From: Comamonadaceae bacterium ALPHA2B
GTDB lineage: Bacteria > Pseudomonadota > Gammaproteobacteria > Burkholderiales > Burkholderiaceae_C
Reading direction: 5' to 3'
NCBI GenBank assembly: GCA_005503065.1
Contig: SCOE01000012.1
Coordinates: forward strand, 1-64,000
DNA length: 64,000 nucleotides
This document shows positions 50,007 to 58,470 of the stretch, in pieces. Below the pieces are notes generated by a model. The model was not told where the DNA came from. It ran no database searches and saw only the letters and a program-made list of their open reading frames with translations. Made by a program: the position numbers and the translations under genes. The stretch's first letter is position 1; each line of letters opens with the position of its first letter.

Positions 50007-50789
50007 ATGAACGACATCCGGGGCAGGACCAGCGGCCCGCGGCACGCGCTCGTGACGGGCGGGGGCACCGGCATCGGGGCGGCGGTGGCGCAGCGGCTCG
50101 CGTCCGAGGGCATCAACGTGACCGTGTTGGGGCGTCGGCGCGAGAAGCTCGCGGCGCTCGTGACCGGCGAACCGGCGCACATGCATGCCGTGGTGGCCGA
50201 TGTGTCGGATGCCGGGCAGGTGGCGGCCGCTCTCGCCGATGCGACCCAGCGCTTCGGTGCGGTGCAGGTGCTGGTCAACAACGCCGGGGCTGCGGAGAGC
50301 GCGCCGTTCCTGAAGATGGACGAGGCGCTCTGGCGGCGCATGCTGGACGTCAACCTGACGGGAACCATGATCTGCACCCAGGCCATGCTGCCCGGCATGC
50401 TCGAGGCCCGCTGGGGACGCGTCGTCAACATCGCCAGCACCGCCGGGCAGGTGGGCTACGCCTACGTGGCGGCGTACTGCGCGGCCAAGCACGGCGTGAT
50501 CGGCCTCACACGCGCACTGGCGCTGGAACTGGCGACCAAGGGCGTCACTGTCAACGCCGTGTGTCCCGGATACACCGAGACCGACATCGTGCAGCAAAGC
50601 ATCGCGCGGGTCGTCGCGAAGACCGAGCGCACGGCCGAGCAGGCGCTTGCCGAGTTCGTCAAGTCCAATCCCCAGGGCCGGCTCGTGCAGCCGCGGGAAA
50701 TCGCCGACGCGGTGGCCTGGCTCTGCAGCGAGGGCGCAGGCGCGGTCACGGGGCAGTCCATCTCGGTCAGCGGCGGCGAAGTCACCTGA
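50007..50789 (+). CDS. SDR-family oxidoreductase (3-hydroxyacyl/hydroxybutyrate dehydrogenase-like)
   Basis: This 260-aa SDR has TGGGTGIG, NNAGAAES, Ser in NIASTAGQVG and catalytic YCAAK. The C-terminal part (VNAVCPGYTETDIV; NPQGRLVQPREIADAVAWLC) resembles 3-hydroxybutyrate and 3-hydroxyacyl-CoA dehydrogenases. It lies 52 bp after the previous SDR and 32 bp before the second MarR gene, in the same direction, and is probably part of the same transcript. Confidence 0.87.
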   Translation: MNDIRGRTSGPRHALVTGGGTGIGAAVAQRLASEGINVTVLGRRREKLAALVTGEPAHMHAVVADVSDAGQVAAALADATQRFGAVQVLVNNAGAAESAPFLKMDEALWRRMLDVNLTGTMICTQAMLPGMLEARWGRVVNIASTAGQVGYAYVAAYCAAKHGVIGLTRALALELATKGVTVNAVCPGYTETDIVQQSIARVVAKTERTAEQALAEFVKSNPQGRLVQPREIADAVAWLCSEGAGAVTGQSISVSGGEVT

Positions 50790-50821
50790 TTCACAGAAAC
50801 GCAGAGGCGAAGAACATCCAT

Positions 50822-51385
50822 ATGGCCACCCATGCCAAGAATTTCAGGCTCGTCCAGGCTCTGGGCGACGAGCACATCGGCCTGGAAGCGCGTGCTCAGG
50901 TGGACGATCATCTCGACACCAAGATCTGGTTGCGCCTTCTGGCGTGCAGCACGCAGATCGAGCGGCAGATCCGGCAGCTGCTGCGCACCCGATTCGCAAC
51001 CACGCTGCCGCGCTTCGACTACCTGGCGCAGTTGGAGCGGCACCCTGAGGGCCTGCGCATGAACGTGTTGTCGCGCTTCCTCATGGTCACCGGGGGCAAC
51101 GTGACCGGCCTGACGGACCAACTGGTGAAGGAGGGTCTGGTGCAGCGCGGCGACGACCCGGAAGACAGGCGCTCCTGGCGCGTCGCGCTCACGCAGACAG
51201 GACGCACGGAATTCGCCCGAATGGCGGCGGAGCACGAACGCTGGCTTGCCGCATTGTTCGAGGGATTGCCGCCGAGTACCAAGGATGCGCTGTACGAACA
51301 CCTGGGTCGGTTGCGCGTCCATCTCGTCCGGCGGGCCGAGGAGATGCACCTCGCCACGGCGGATGCCGCGGGGCCGGGCCGATGA
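50822..51385 (+). CDS. MarR-family regulator 2
   Basis: This 187-aa MarR protein has an extended N-terminus and a winged helix-turn-helix (MNVLSRFLMVTGGNVTGLTD followed by QLVKEGLVQ, wing DPEDRRSWRVALTQTG). It is embedded near the end of the locus, co-directional with the catabolic genes and overlapping the thioesterase start by ATGA. It should therefore be induced with them. A second MarR in the same locus could give feedback control or sense a downstream intermediate. Two MarR genes in the auxin-degradation hotspot of Variovorax agree with what I remember of that locus. Confidence 0.9.
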   Translation: MATHAKNFRLVQALGDEHIGLEARAQVDDHLDTKIWLRLLACSTQIERQIRQLLRTRFATTLPRFDYLAQLERHPEGLRMNVLSRFLMVTGGNVTGLTDQLVKEGLVQRGDDPEDRRSWRVALTQTGRTEFARMAAEHERWLAALFEGLPPSTKDALYEHLGRLRVHLVRRAEEMHLATADAAGPGR

Positions 51386-51825
51386 CCGGATCAGGGGCGG
51401 TGGTCCCGCCGCCGCCGACGCCGTTCGTGCGCCAGGTGCCGATCCGCTTTTCTCACTGCGATCCGGCCGGCATCGTCTTCTTCCCGCAGTACCTGGTGAT
51501 GTTCAATCAGCTGGTGGAGGACTGGTTCAATGAAGGGCTCAGGGTGCCCTACGCGCAGATGATCGAGCACAGGCGCATCGGCCTGCCGATCGTCCGGCTG
51601 GAGTGCGACTTCAAGTCGGTCAGCCGCATGGGGGATCTTGTTTCCATGTCGTTGGCGGTGGAGCGCGCAGGCGTCCGATCTCTCGGCCTCGCGCTCGAGT
51701 GCCGGGGTGGGGGAGCGCTTCGCGTGGCTTCGCGGCAGGTGCTGGTGTTCACCGACCTGGCGACGCACCGGTCCATCGAGATGCCCGGCGACGTGCGAAG
51801 CCGCCTTCAGGCCTCATGGTCCTGA
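51382..51825 (+). CDS. 4-hydroxybenzoyl-CoA-type acyl-CoA thioesterase
   Basis: This 147-aa hotdog-fold thioesterase has the 4HBT active-site segment RFSHCDPAGIVFFPQYL, including the catalytic Asp, and VRLECDFKSVSRMGD. It hydrolyses aromatic or short acyl-CoA esters. As last gene of the locus, coupled to the MarR gene, it may release anthranilate or another acid from its CoA ester or recycle CoA from dead-end esters. It converges on the lrp-type gene one base away. Confidence 0.87.
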   Translation: MTGSGAVVPPPPTPFVRQVPIRFSHCDPAGIVFFPQYLVMFNQLVEDWFNEGLRVPYAQMIEHRRIGLPIVRLECDFKSVSRMGDLVSMSLAVERAGVRSLGLALECRGGGALRVASRQVLVFTDLATHRSIEMPGDVRSRLQASWS

Positions 51826-51826
51826 T

Positions 51827-52324
51827 TCACGCGTTGAGGACCTTCCGGATCGGCGGCTTCACGTCCTCCCGCTGCGGCGGCAGCATCGGCTGGTGCTCGC
51901 GCGCCGGGTTGAGGATGATCGAGGTGGCGGTCTCGGTGAGGATGCAGAACTTCGTCACCACGGCGTCGAGGTGTGCCACGTCGATGACGGCGATCTCCAG
52001 GATCCAGCTGTCGTCGCCGGTCACGTTGTAGGCATTCACGCATTCCGGCGTCTGCTGGATCAGCTTGACCACGCGGGCATAGTCGGCGCGGCCCACGCGG
52101 ATGATGGCGCGGATGCCGTAGCCCAGCCGGCCCAGATCGACGGTGGCGCGGTAGCCGCTGATGACGCCGGCCGCTTCCAGCTTCTTCACCCGTTCGGTGA
52201 CCGCCGGCTGGCTCAGGTGCACGCGCCGGCCCAGTTCGGCCATTGACAGGCGTGCGTCGGCCTGCAGCTCGGCCAGGATGCGGGTGTCGTGGGCGTCCAG
52301 GGCAGGGTTCAAGGTCGAGGTCAT
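51827..52324 (-). CDS. Lrp/AsnC-family transcriptional regulator
   Basis: This 165-aa regulator has an N-terminal helix-turn-helix (DTRILAELQADARLSMAELG; VHLSQPAVTERVKKLEAAGV) and a C-terminal RAM/AsnC ligand domain (VTGDDSWILEIAVIDVAHLD). I choose the ATG at 52324 over an upstream frame start because family sequence begins just after it. It is divergent from the DMT exporter gene, a common arrangement in which the regulator controls an amino-acid or metabolite exporter. Confidence 0.9.
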   Translation of the reverse strand: MTSTLNPALDAHDTRILAELQADARLSMAELGRRVHLSQPAVTERVKKLEAAGVISGYRATVDLGRLGYGIRAIIRVGRADYARVVKLIQQTPECVNAYNVTGDDSWILEIAVIDVAHLDAVVTKFCILTETATSIILNPAREHQPMLPPQREDVKPPIRKVLNA

Positions 52325-52445
52325 GAAAGTCCTTCGATTCGACGGCAAACGGGCGCCAGGACGATGAGATGCGCATGGCGAACTGTGAGTCGCCTTCATA
52401 CCATGAAGCGGTCAATTCTTGAACACGACCCGGAAAGCCTCGCCC

Positions 52446-53366
52446 ATGTCCAGCCTCGCTTCACCCGTCTCACCGGCACATGCCTCCTCGCGCGGCGGCC
52501 TCCCGCCGCTGATCTGGCTCTGCCTGGCCGCCACCTGGCTGGTGTGGGGCTCGACCTACCTCGCGATCAAGTACGCGCTGATCAGCTTTCCGCCTTTCCT
52601 GCAGATGGGCTCGCGCTTTCTTGTCGCGGGGGTGGTGCTGGCGCTGTGGATGCGCTGGCGTGGAGCGCCCTGGCCGACCGGGCGCCAGTGGCGGAATGCG
52701 CTGGTCGTGGGCGCGCTGATGCTGGGCGGCGGCATGGGGGGGACGGCGCAGGCCGAGGTGTCGGTCGGTTCGGGGCTGGTGGTGGCCTTCATCGCCGTGG
52801 TGCCGCTGATGATCGCGCTGCTCAACCTGCTGTGGGGCATCCGGCCTGCGCCGCTCGAATGGCTGGGCATCGCGCTCGGCCTCGTGGGCGTGCTGATGCT
52901 GACGCAGGGCAGCGGGTTCCGGTCCTCGCCGCCGGGCCTGGCGGCCATCGCGATCGCGTGCGTCTGCTGGTCGCTGGGCAGCGTCCTGAGCCAGCGCGCG
53001 CTGCTGCTGGCACCGGGTGCGATGGGCTTTGCGAGCGAGATGGTGTGCGGCGGCCTGGTGCTGATGGGCCTGGCCGCGCTGTCGGGCGAGCGCGCGCCGT
53101 GGCCGCCGCAGCCGGTGGCCATGGCCGCCTGGGCGTACCTGGTGGTCTTCGGCTCGCTGGTGGCCTTCAACGCCTACATGCTGCTGTTGGCGAGGGCGCC
53201 GGCGGCGCTGGCGTCGAGCTATACCTTCGTCAACCCGGTGATCGCGATGCTGCTGGGCGTGTGGATCGCCCACGAGAACGTGACGCGCTTCGAGTGGTAT
53301 GCGGTGGCGGTGGTGCTCGCGGGGGTGCTGCTGCTGTTGGTCCAGCACGGCAGGGTCCGGCGCTGA
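52446..53366 (+). CDS. EamA/DMT-family transporter (YedA-like)
   Basis: This 306-aa inner-membrane protein has about ten hydrophobic segments in two EamA repeats (WLVWGSTYLAIKYALISFPP; ASSYTFVNPVIAMLLGVWIA). It is a probable exporter of amino acids or related metabolites. The ATG at 52446 has GGAAAG upstream; a TTG at 52419 is less likely. It is divergent from the Lrp-type gene that probably regulates it. Confidence 0.9.
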   Translation: MSSLASPVSPAHASSRGGLPPLIWLCLAATWLVWGSTYLAIKYALISFPPFLQMGSRFLVAGVVLALWMRWRGAPWPTGRQWRNALVVGALMLGGGMGGTAQAEVSVGSGLVVAFIAVVPLMIALLNLLWGIRPAPLEWLGIALGLVGVLMLTQGSGFRSSPPGLAAIAIACVCWSLGSVLSQRALLLAPGAMGFASEMVCGGLVLMGLAALSGERAPWPPQPVAMAAWAYLVVFGSLVAFNAYMLLLARAPAALASSYTFVNPVIAMLLGVWIAHENVTRFEWYAVAVVLAGVLLLLVQHGRVRR

Positions 53367-53406
53367 GGTGCGGGAGGCCCGTGCGCCCGCGGGGGCGCGC
53401 TGCCGG

Positions 53407-54039
53407 TTATGGCTTGCCGGCCCGAGCCGCGGCCGCCTGCCGGGCGCGTGCCAACGCGGCCTCGACCACGCTGCGCTTGCGTTCGGTGGCGCCGGCGTCC
53501 GTGTCCGCCCCGTCTTCGGGTGAAATCGACTCCCCGCTCTCGCCCAGCCTGCGCCGAGTGCTATGAATTTCGTAGCGCCGTCGCGAGGAGGCAGCCTGTT
53601 CTGCCGACCAGGCATTCCAGCCCGTGCGGCCCGGCGTGGCGGACTCCAGCGCGATGCAGTCCACAGGACACACCGGAATGCACAGCTCGCATCCCGTGCA
53701 ATGGGGCTCGATGACGGTGTGCATGCGCTTGTTCACCCCCACGATGGCATCGGTCGGGCAGGCATCCAGGCACAGCGTGCAGCCGATGCACCAGGCCTCG
53801 TCGATCACCGCCAGCATGCGCGGGCCCTCGGTGCCGAATTCGGGATTCAGCGGCACCGCTTCTCGGCCGGAGATCGCCGCGAGGCGACGCACGCCTTCGT
53901 CGCCGCCCGGAGGGCACTGGTCGATGCCGGCCTCGCCCGCGGCGATGGCCTGCGCGTATGCCGCGCAATCTGGATAGCCGCAGCGCGTGCACTGCGTCTG
54001 CGGCAGGGCGTCGAGCAGTCGGGTGGCGAGGGGAGACAT
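53407..54039 (-). CDS. rnfB: RnfB-like electron-transport iron-sulfur protein
   Basis: This 210-aa protein has an Fe-S domain ([18 protein letters not shown], about 16-33) and two 4Fe-4S ferredoxin motifs ([24 protein letters not shown]). The order is as in RnfB, but it lacks the N-terminal membrane anchor of full RnfB. No other rnf subunits are adjacent. Stand-alone RnfB-like proteins of this kind are common in Burkholderiales and probably act as soluble electron carriers, possibly near the Nth or Fe-S biogenesis pathways. The C-terminal region includes a segment encoded by a dispersed-repeat-like sequence. Confidence 0.85.
   Translation of the reverse strand: MSPLATRLLDALPQTQCTRCGYPDCAAYAQAIAAGEAGIDQCPPGGDEGVRRLAAISGREAVPLNPEFGTEGPRMLAVIDEAWCIGCTLCLDACPTDAIVGVNKRMHTVIEPHCTGCELCIPVCPVDCIALESATPGRTGWNAWSAEQAASSRRRYEIHSTRRRLGESGESISPEDGADTDAGATERKRSVVEAALARARQAAAARAGKP
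53559..53605 (-). repeat. dispersed-repeat-like palindrome inside the rnfB-like gene
   Basis: Read on the minus strand, GCTACGAAATTCATAGC is a near-palindrome of the same type as the ends of the elements at 15572 and 56418. It is read in frame as RRRYEIHS. The flanking middle part matches only weakly, so this copy is uncertain. Confidence 0.35.
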
Positions 54040-54108
54040 GCAAAGAAAGAGATGCGGGACGAAAAAAAGCCGGCGGCCGCCGGCGTGATTCTCGGGGCTA
54101 TCCGCCGC

Positions 54109-55590
54109 TCAGGCGCGTGGCTTGCGTGAAGTGGCGGACGCCTTGCGCGACGCCGTGGGCGCTAGCTTGCGTGAAGCGGCAGTCTTGCGGGCCGGCGCAG
54201 CGCTGGCGACCGGAGCGGCCGACGGCGCAGCCTTGCGCGCGGCTGCTGGCGCTCGCGCGGGGGCGGGCGCCCCCTTGATGGTGTCTTCCGAGGTGAGGTC
54301 GGGCGAGGTGGCGACGCGGCGCGTGCGCACCTGAGGCTCGTCGTGCGCGGCGATGAAGGCCCGCACGCGTGGGTACACCAGATCGCGCCACCGCCGGCCG
54401 CTGAAGATGCCGTAGTGACCGGCACCCTTGACCTCGTAGTGCTCGCCACCGCTGATGTGCGTGCACAGATCGTGTGCGGCCTGGGTCTGGCCCGAGCCGG
54501 AGATGTCGTCCAGCTCGCCCTCGACGGTGAGCAGGGCCGTGGTGCGAATGTCCTGCGGGCGCACGCGCTCGACCTGGCCCTCGGGGTTCTTCACGTCCCA
54601 GGTGCCGTTGACGAGGTCGAACTCCTGGAACACCGTCTTGATGGTCTCCAGGTAGTAGTCCGCATCCATGTCGAGCACGGCGTTGTACTCGTCGTAGAAC
54701 TTGCGGTGTGCCTCGGCGCTCGCGTCGTCGCCCTTGATGAGGTCCTTGAAGTAATCGTAGTGGCTGCTGGCGTGGCGGTCCGGGTTCATGGCCACGAAGC
54801 CGGTGTGCTGCAGGAAGCCCGGGTACACGCGGCGCCCTTCACCCGGGAAGCCCTGCGGCACGCGGTAGATGACGTTGTTCTCGAACCACTCGAAGCTCTT
54901 GTTCATCGCCAGGTTGTTCACCGCGGTGGGCGACTTGCGGGCGTCGATGGGGCCGCCCATCATGGTCATCGACAGCGGCGTGGTCTCGCCGCGGCTGGCC
55001 ATGAGGGAGATGGCGGCCAGCACCGGCACGGTGGGCTGGCACACGCTCATCACGTGGCAGTTGCCGTATTCGGCCTGCAGGTGGCGGATGAACTCCTGCA
55101 CGTAGTTGATGTAGTCGTCGAGGTGGAACTCGCCGTCCGCGAGCGGCACCAGGCGGGCGTTCTTCCAGTCGGTGATATAGACCTTGTGGCCCTGCAGCAT
55201 GGTGCGCACGGTGTCACGCAGCAGCGTGGCGTAGTGGCCCGAGAGCGGCGCCACGATCAGCACCACGGGCTGGGCCTTGAGCGTCTCCAGCACCTGCTCG
55301 TCGTCGGTGAAGCGCTTGAAGCGGCGCAACTGGCAAAACGGCTTGTCGATCTCCACGATCTCGTGGATGACCACATCCGTGCCGTTGACCTTGACGGTCT
55401 TGATGTCGAACTCGGGCTTCTCGTAGTCCTTGCCCAGCCGGTAGATCAGGTCGTAGCTCGCCGCCACGCGCTGCGCCATCGGCATCTGGCTGAACATCGC
55501 GCCGGAACTGAAGAGTTTGGAGGCAGCCTGCGCGAAGTCGGCGAACGGCTCCATGAGGGAGCGTTGCGCTTCGTAGAGTTGGTACAGCAT
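54109..55590 (-). CDS. phaZ: intracellular polyhydroxyalkanoate depolymerase with basic C-terminal tail
   Basis: PhaZ mobilises stored poly-3-hydroxybutyrate granules. The 493-aa protein has the family signature VMSVCQPTVPVLAAISL with nucleophilic C184, YITDWKNARLVPL, and the acid/His region near GELDDISGSGQT and VKGAGHYGIFSG. The catalytic part ends near 425. The last 65 or so residues are an Ala/Lys/Arg/Ser-rich repeat-like tail (ARKTAASRKLAPTASRKASA) resembling histone-H1-like tails such as that of PhaF. Most PhaZ proteins end without it. The ATG at 55590 is the family start; an AATATA (minus-strand TATATT) at 55619-55624 could be its -10 box. Confidence 0.92.
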   Translation of the reverse strand: MLYQLYEAQRSLMEPFADFAQAASKLFSSGAMFSQMPMAQRVAASYDLIYRLGKDYEKPEFDIKTVKVNGTDVVIHEIVEIDKPFCQLRRFKRFTDDEQVLETLKAQPVVLIVAPLSGHYATLLRDTVRTMLQGHKVYITDWKNARLVPLADGEFHLDDYINYVQEFIRHLQAEYGNCHVMSVCQPTVPVLAAISLMASRGETTPLSMTMMGGPIDARKSPTAVNNLAMNKSFEWFENNVIYRVPQGFPGEGRRVYPGFLQHTGFVAMNPDRHASSHYDYFKDLIKGDDASAEAHRKFYDEYNAVLDMDADYYLETIKTVFQEFDLVNGTWDVKNPEGQVERVRPQDIRTTALLTVEGELDDISGSGQTQAAHDLCTHISGGEHYEVKGAGHYGIFSGRRWRDLVYPRVRAFIAAHDEPQVRTRRVATSPDLTSEDTIKGAPAPARAPAAARKAAPSAAPVASAAPARKTAASRKLAPTASRKASATSRKPRA

Positions 55591-55736
55591 GGGGACCGCG
55601 GGAGTTTTGCTGCGGTGCAATATAGCAGCGGCGGGGCCGCGCTTCTATCGGCAAAACTACCGTGCCAGCGGCACAAGCACACATATCGAAGCGCCACCTG
55701 CGCCGTGGAGTCGCACAGGCGACGCCCCGCCGTCGC

Positions 55737-56360
55737 TCAGGTGCCGACGTAGCGCCCCGGCTTGTGGTTGATCCAGAGGAAGCCGCCCATGACGACCGCG
55801 CCCAGGATCGACCAGCCCACGCGCGCCGGCTCGACCACGAAGAGGGCCAGCACCACCACCGTGCAGTCGATCGCCAGCTGCACCTTGCCCGCCCGCCAGC
55901 CGCGCTTCTCCTGCAGGTACAGCGCCAGGATGGTCGCGCCGCCCAGGCTCGCGCGGTGCCGCGCCAGGAACAGGCAGCCCGTGCCCAGCATCAGCCCTCC
56001 GAAGACGGCCGCGAAGGCCGGATGCAGCGACTGGATGGCGATGAAGCGCGGCGCCAGCGTGGTCATGACCGACAGCAGCGCGATGGCGGCGAAGGTCTTG
56101 AGCGTGAACTCGCGTCCCATCTGGCGCCAAGCGAACCAGTAGAAGGGCAGGTTGACCACGAAGAAGAGCGGGCCGAAGCCGATGCCGGTGGCGTAGTGCA
56201 GCAGGAACGCGGCCCCCGCCGTGCCACCCGTCAGCAGGCCGGCCTGGCCGAACACCACCATCGCCATGGCGACGAAGAGCGTGCCGGCGAGCACGGCCTG
56301 CACGTCTTCGAAGCGGCTGTGGCTCAACGTGGGGCGCACGGCGGGATGAGGGGTGTCCAT
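55737..56360 (-). CDS. YitT-family membrane protein
   Basis: This 207-aa integral membrane protein has about five to six hydrophobic helices and the YitT (DUF161) pattern VFGQAGLLTGGTAGAAFLLH, FFVVNLPFYWFAW and FGGLMLGTGCLFLARH. Its function is unknown. The ATG at 56360 is chosen because the upstream frame extension has no membrane-protein or family features and overlaps a dispersed repeat. It is separate from phaZ, which lies downstream on the same strand. Confidence 0.85.
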   Translation of the reverse strand: MDTPHPAVRPTLSHSRFEDVQAVLAGTLFVAMAMVVFGQAGLLTGGTAGAAFLLHYATGIGFGPLFFVVNLPFYWFAWRQMGREFTLKTFAAIALLSVMTTLAPRFIAIQSLHPAFAAVFGGLMLGTGCLFLARHRASLGGATILALYLQEKRGWRAGKVQLAIDCTVVVLALFVVEPARVGWSILGAVVMGGFLWINHKPGRYVGT

Positions 56361-56417
56361 CGACACGCATGAATGCAAGAGCCGCGCCACACGCGGGCCG
56401 CGGCCGAGGTGCCGGCC

Positions 56418-56475
56418 GCTATCGAATCGATAGCTATTCTTGCCCGTCCGGCGGGCGCTGGAGGCCGATTCGATG
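56418..56475 (-). repeat. dispersed repeat copy forming the end of the nucleotidyltransferase-like gene
   Basis: Read on the minus strand the element is CATCGAATCGGCCTCC, a GC-rich middle with an inverted CGCCC/GGGCG core, and AGCTATCGATTCGATAGC. It supplies the last residues (IGLQRPPDGQE) and the TAG stop of the gene at 56434. It is the best-preserved copy in the window. Confidence 0.75.
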
Positions 56476-57117
56476 CACAAGCAATGAGCGCGCGGGCGCC
56501 TGGCTTTCGGTGTCGAGCACGGTGAGCCAGGGCCAGCGGCGCCGGTAGTCGGCCGCCTTGGCGGCGTACAGGCGGGGATCGGGGCTGCGCGGGTTGGGCC
56601 GCAGCACCCCGCCCATCAGGCCGGCCAGCCCGTCGGGCGCATACAGGGTGAGGCCGTCGGCACGCGCCTGCAGGCCGACGCAGGTGCCTTCGACCAGGAA
56701 GCGGTCGATGCCGTCCATGGCGTTCCGCAAAGGGCTGTAGGGGGCGCCGAAATGCGCTTCGTACCAGGTGTGGACGCGGGCCTGGTTCTTGACTTCCAGC
56801 GTCACCGGCAGGTCGGCGCAGGCCGCCTCCACCCGCCGGGCCACGGCGTGCTCGGCCTCGGCCGAGAGATCGCCGCCGTCGAAATAGAAGAGGTCGTAGT
56901 CGCGGATGCCGTCCATGGCCGGCCGGGCGGTGCGCAGATTCCATACCGTCTGGAACAGGCAACCGGCGACCAGCCAGGCATCGGGCAGCCCGAGCGTGGG
57001 CAGTCGCTCCAGGATGGCACGGTTCGCGGGATTGGCCAGTGCCTGATCGACAAAAAGCCGGGCCAGCGCTTCGGCGGCGCTGCCCGGCTTATCCGAAGGC
57101 GACGTCGGCTCAGACAA
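56434..57117 (-). CDS. nucleotidyltransferase-family protein (DUF925-like)
   Basis: This 227-aa protein has the NTP_transf_6 pattern: LVAGCLFQTVWNLRTAR, GIRDYDLFYFDGGDLS with the DYD acidic motif, VKNQARVHTWYEAHFG, and the LRPNPRSPDP segment. The family is a minimal nucleotidyltransferase fold of unknown substrate. Its start overlaps the aminotransferase end by eight bases, so the two are co-transcribed. The C-terminal eleven or so residues come from a dispersed repeat and resemble the end of MeaB. Confidence 0.87.
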   Translation of the reverse strand: MSEPTSPSDKPGSAAEALARLFVDQALANPANRAILERLPTLGLPDAWLVAGCLFQTVWNLRTARPAMDGIRDYDLFYFDGGDLSAEAEHAVARRVEAACADLPVTLEVKNQARVHTWYEAHFGAPYSPLRNAMDGIDRFLVEGTCVGLQARADGLTLYAPDGLAGLMGGVLRPNPRSPDPRLYAAKAADYRRRWPWLTVLDTESQAPARSLLVHRIGLQRPPDGQE

Positions 57118-58306
57118 CGTTGGCGATGGCCTGGCAGACGTAGTCGATGTTCTTGCTGTTCAGCGCCGCCACGCACATGCGGCCGGTGTCGGTGCCGTAC
57201 ACGCCGAACTCGCTGCGCAGGCGAACCATCTGGTCCTTGGAGAGGCCCGAGTAGCTGAACATGCCGATCTGGCTGGTGATGAAGCCCATGTCCTGCTTCA
57301 CGCCGGCGGCCTTCAGGCCGTCGACCAGCTTCTGGCGCATGGCCTTGATGCGCACGCGCATCTCGCCCAGTTCCTTCTCCCACAGGGCGCGCAGCTCGGG
57401 GTTGCCCAGCACGGCCGCCACCACGGCGCCGCCGTGCGTCGGCGGGTTGCTGTAGTTGGTGCGGATCATGATCTTGAGCTGCGACAGCACGCGCGCAGCC
57501 TCGTCCTTGTCGGAGCACAGCACCGACAGAGCGCCGACGCGCTCGCCATAGAGGCTGAAGCTCTTGGAGAACGAGGTGGCGACGAAGAAGTTCAGGCCGG
57601 CGGCAACGAACTTGCCGATCACGGCGCCGTCCTCCTGGATGCCGTTGCCGAAGCCCTGGTAGGCCATGTCCAGGAAAGGCGTCAGGTTCTTCGCCTTGAC
57701 GGCGGCAACGACCTGGTCCCACTGGGCCGGGGTGATGTCGTAGCCGGTCGGGTTGTGGCAGCAGGCGTGCAGCACGACGATGGTGCCGGCAGGCGCGGCG
57801 TTCAGCGCGGCCAGCATGCCCTCGAAGTTCACCCCGCGCTTCTCGGCGTCGTAGTAGGGATGCGTCTCGACGGTGAAGCCGGCCTGGGTGAACAGGGCGC
57901 GGTGGTTCTCCCAGCTCGGGTCGCTGATGAGCACCTTGGCGTTCGGGCTGAGCTTCTTGAGGAAGTCGGCGCCGATCTTCAGGCCGCCGGTGCCGCCCAG
58001 GCCCTGGACGGTGGCGACGCGGCCGGATTGGACGGGCTCGCTGTCGGCGCCGAAGACCAGCGACTTGACGGCTGCGTCATAGGCGGCGATGCCGTCGATC
58101 GGCAGGTAGCCGCGGGCGCTGGGCGCCTTCATCATGTCGGCTTCGGCCTTCTTCACGCACTCCAGCAGGGGCAGCTTGCCGTTGTCGTCGTAGTACACGC
58201 CCACGCCCAGGTTGACCTTGTTGGGGTTGGTGTCGGCAGCAAATTGTTCGTTGAGACCCAGGATCGGGTCGCGCGGCGCCATTTCGACGGCGGTGAACAG
58301 AGACAT
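57110..58306 (-). CDS. aspartate/aromatic amino-acid aminotransferase (class I)
   Basis: This 398-aa PLP enzyme of aminotransferase subgroup I-alpha (AspC/TyrB type) has NLGVGVYYDDNGKLP, the CHNPTGYDIT segment, the PLP lysine in SFSKSFSLYGERVG, and the substrate-carboxylate Arg in GTDTGRMCVAAL. It transfers amino groups between aspartate or aromatic amino acids and 2-oxoglutarate in the cytoplasm. TyrB or AspC specificity cannot be decided by eye. It is divergent from uvrB across 164 bp. Confidence 0.93.
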   Translation of the reverse strand: MSLFTAVEMAPRDPILGLNEQFAADTNPNKVNLGVGVYYDDNGKLPLLECVKKAEADMMKAPSARGYLPIDGIAAYDAAVKSLVFGADSEPVQSGRVATVQGLGGTGGLKIGADFLKKLSPNAKVLISDPSWENHRALFTQAGFTVETHPYYDAEKRGVNFEGMLAALNAAPAGTIVVLHACCHNPTGYDITPAQWDQVVAAVKAKNLTPFLDMAYQGFGNGIQEDGAVIGKFVAAGLNFFVATSFSKSFSLYGERVGALSVLCSDKDEAARVLSQLKIMIRTNYSNPPTHGGAVVAAVLGNPELRALWEKELGEMRVRIKAMRQKLVDGLKAAGVKQDMGFITSQIGMFSYSGLSKDQMVRLRSEFGVYGTDTGRMCVAALNSKNIDYVCQAIANVV

Positions 58307-58470
58307 TTGGAGAGAGTCCTTCGGATGGTGGGCTGCCCGGCACGGAAGGCGGGGCTTTCGGCGAGCCCGCGGCTGCGCTAGCCTTGCGGGTTCGCTTGAA
58401 TTTTACCGGGCCGGTCTGCAGCTGTACCGGAACACCGTCTCCCGACCACCGTCCCCATCTGTAGCGCACG

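Noticed and set aside
58307-58470. LexA box upstream of uvrB
   Set aside because: A CTGTACC start is present but the second half of the palindrome is missing.
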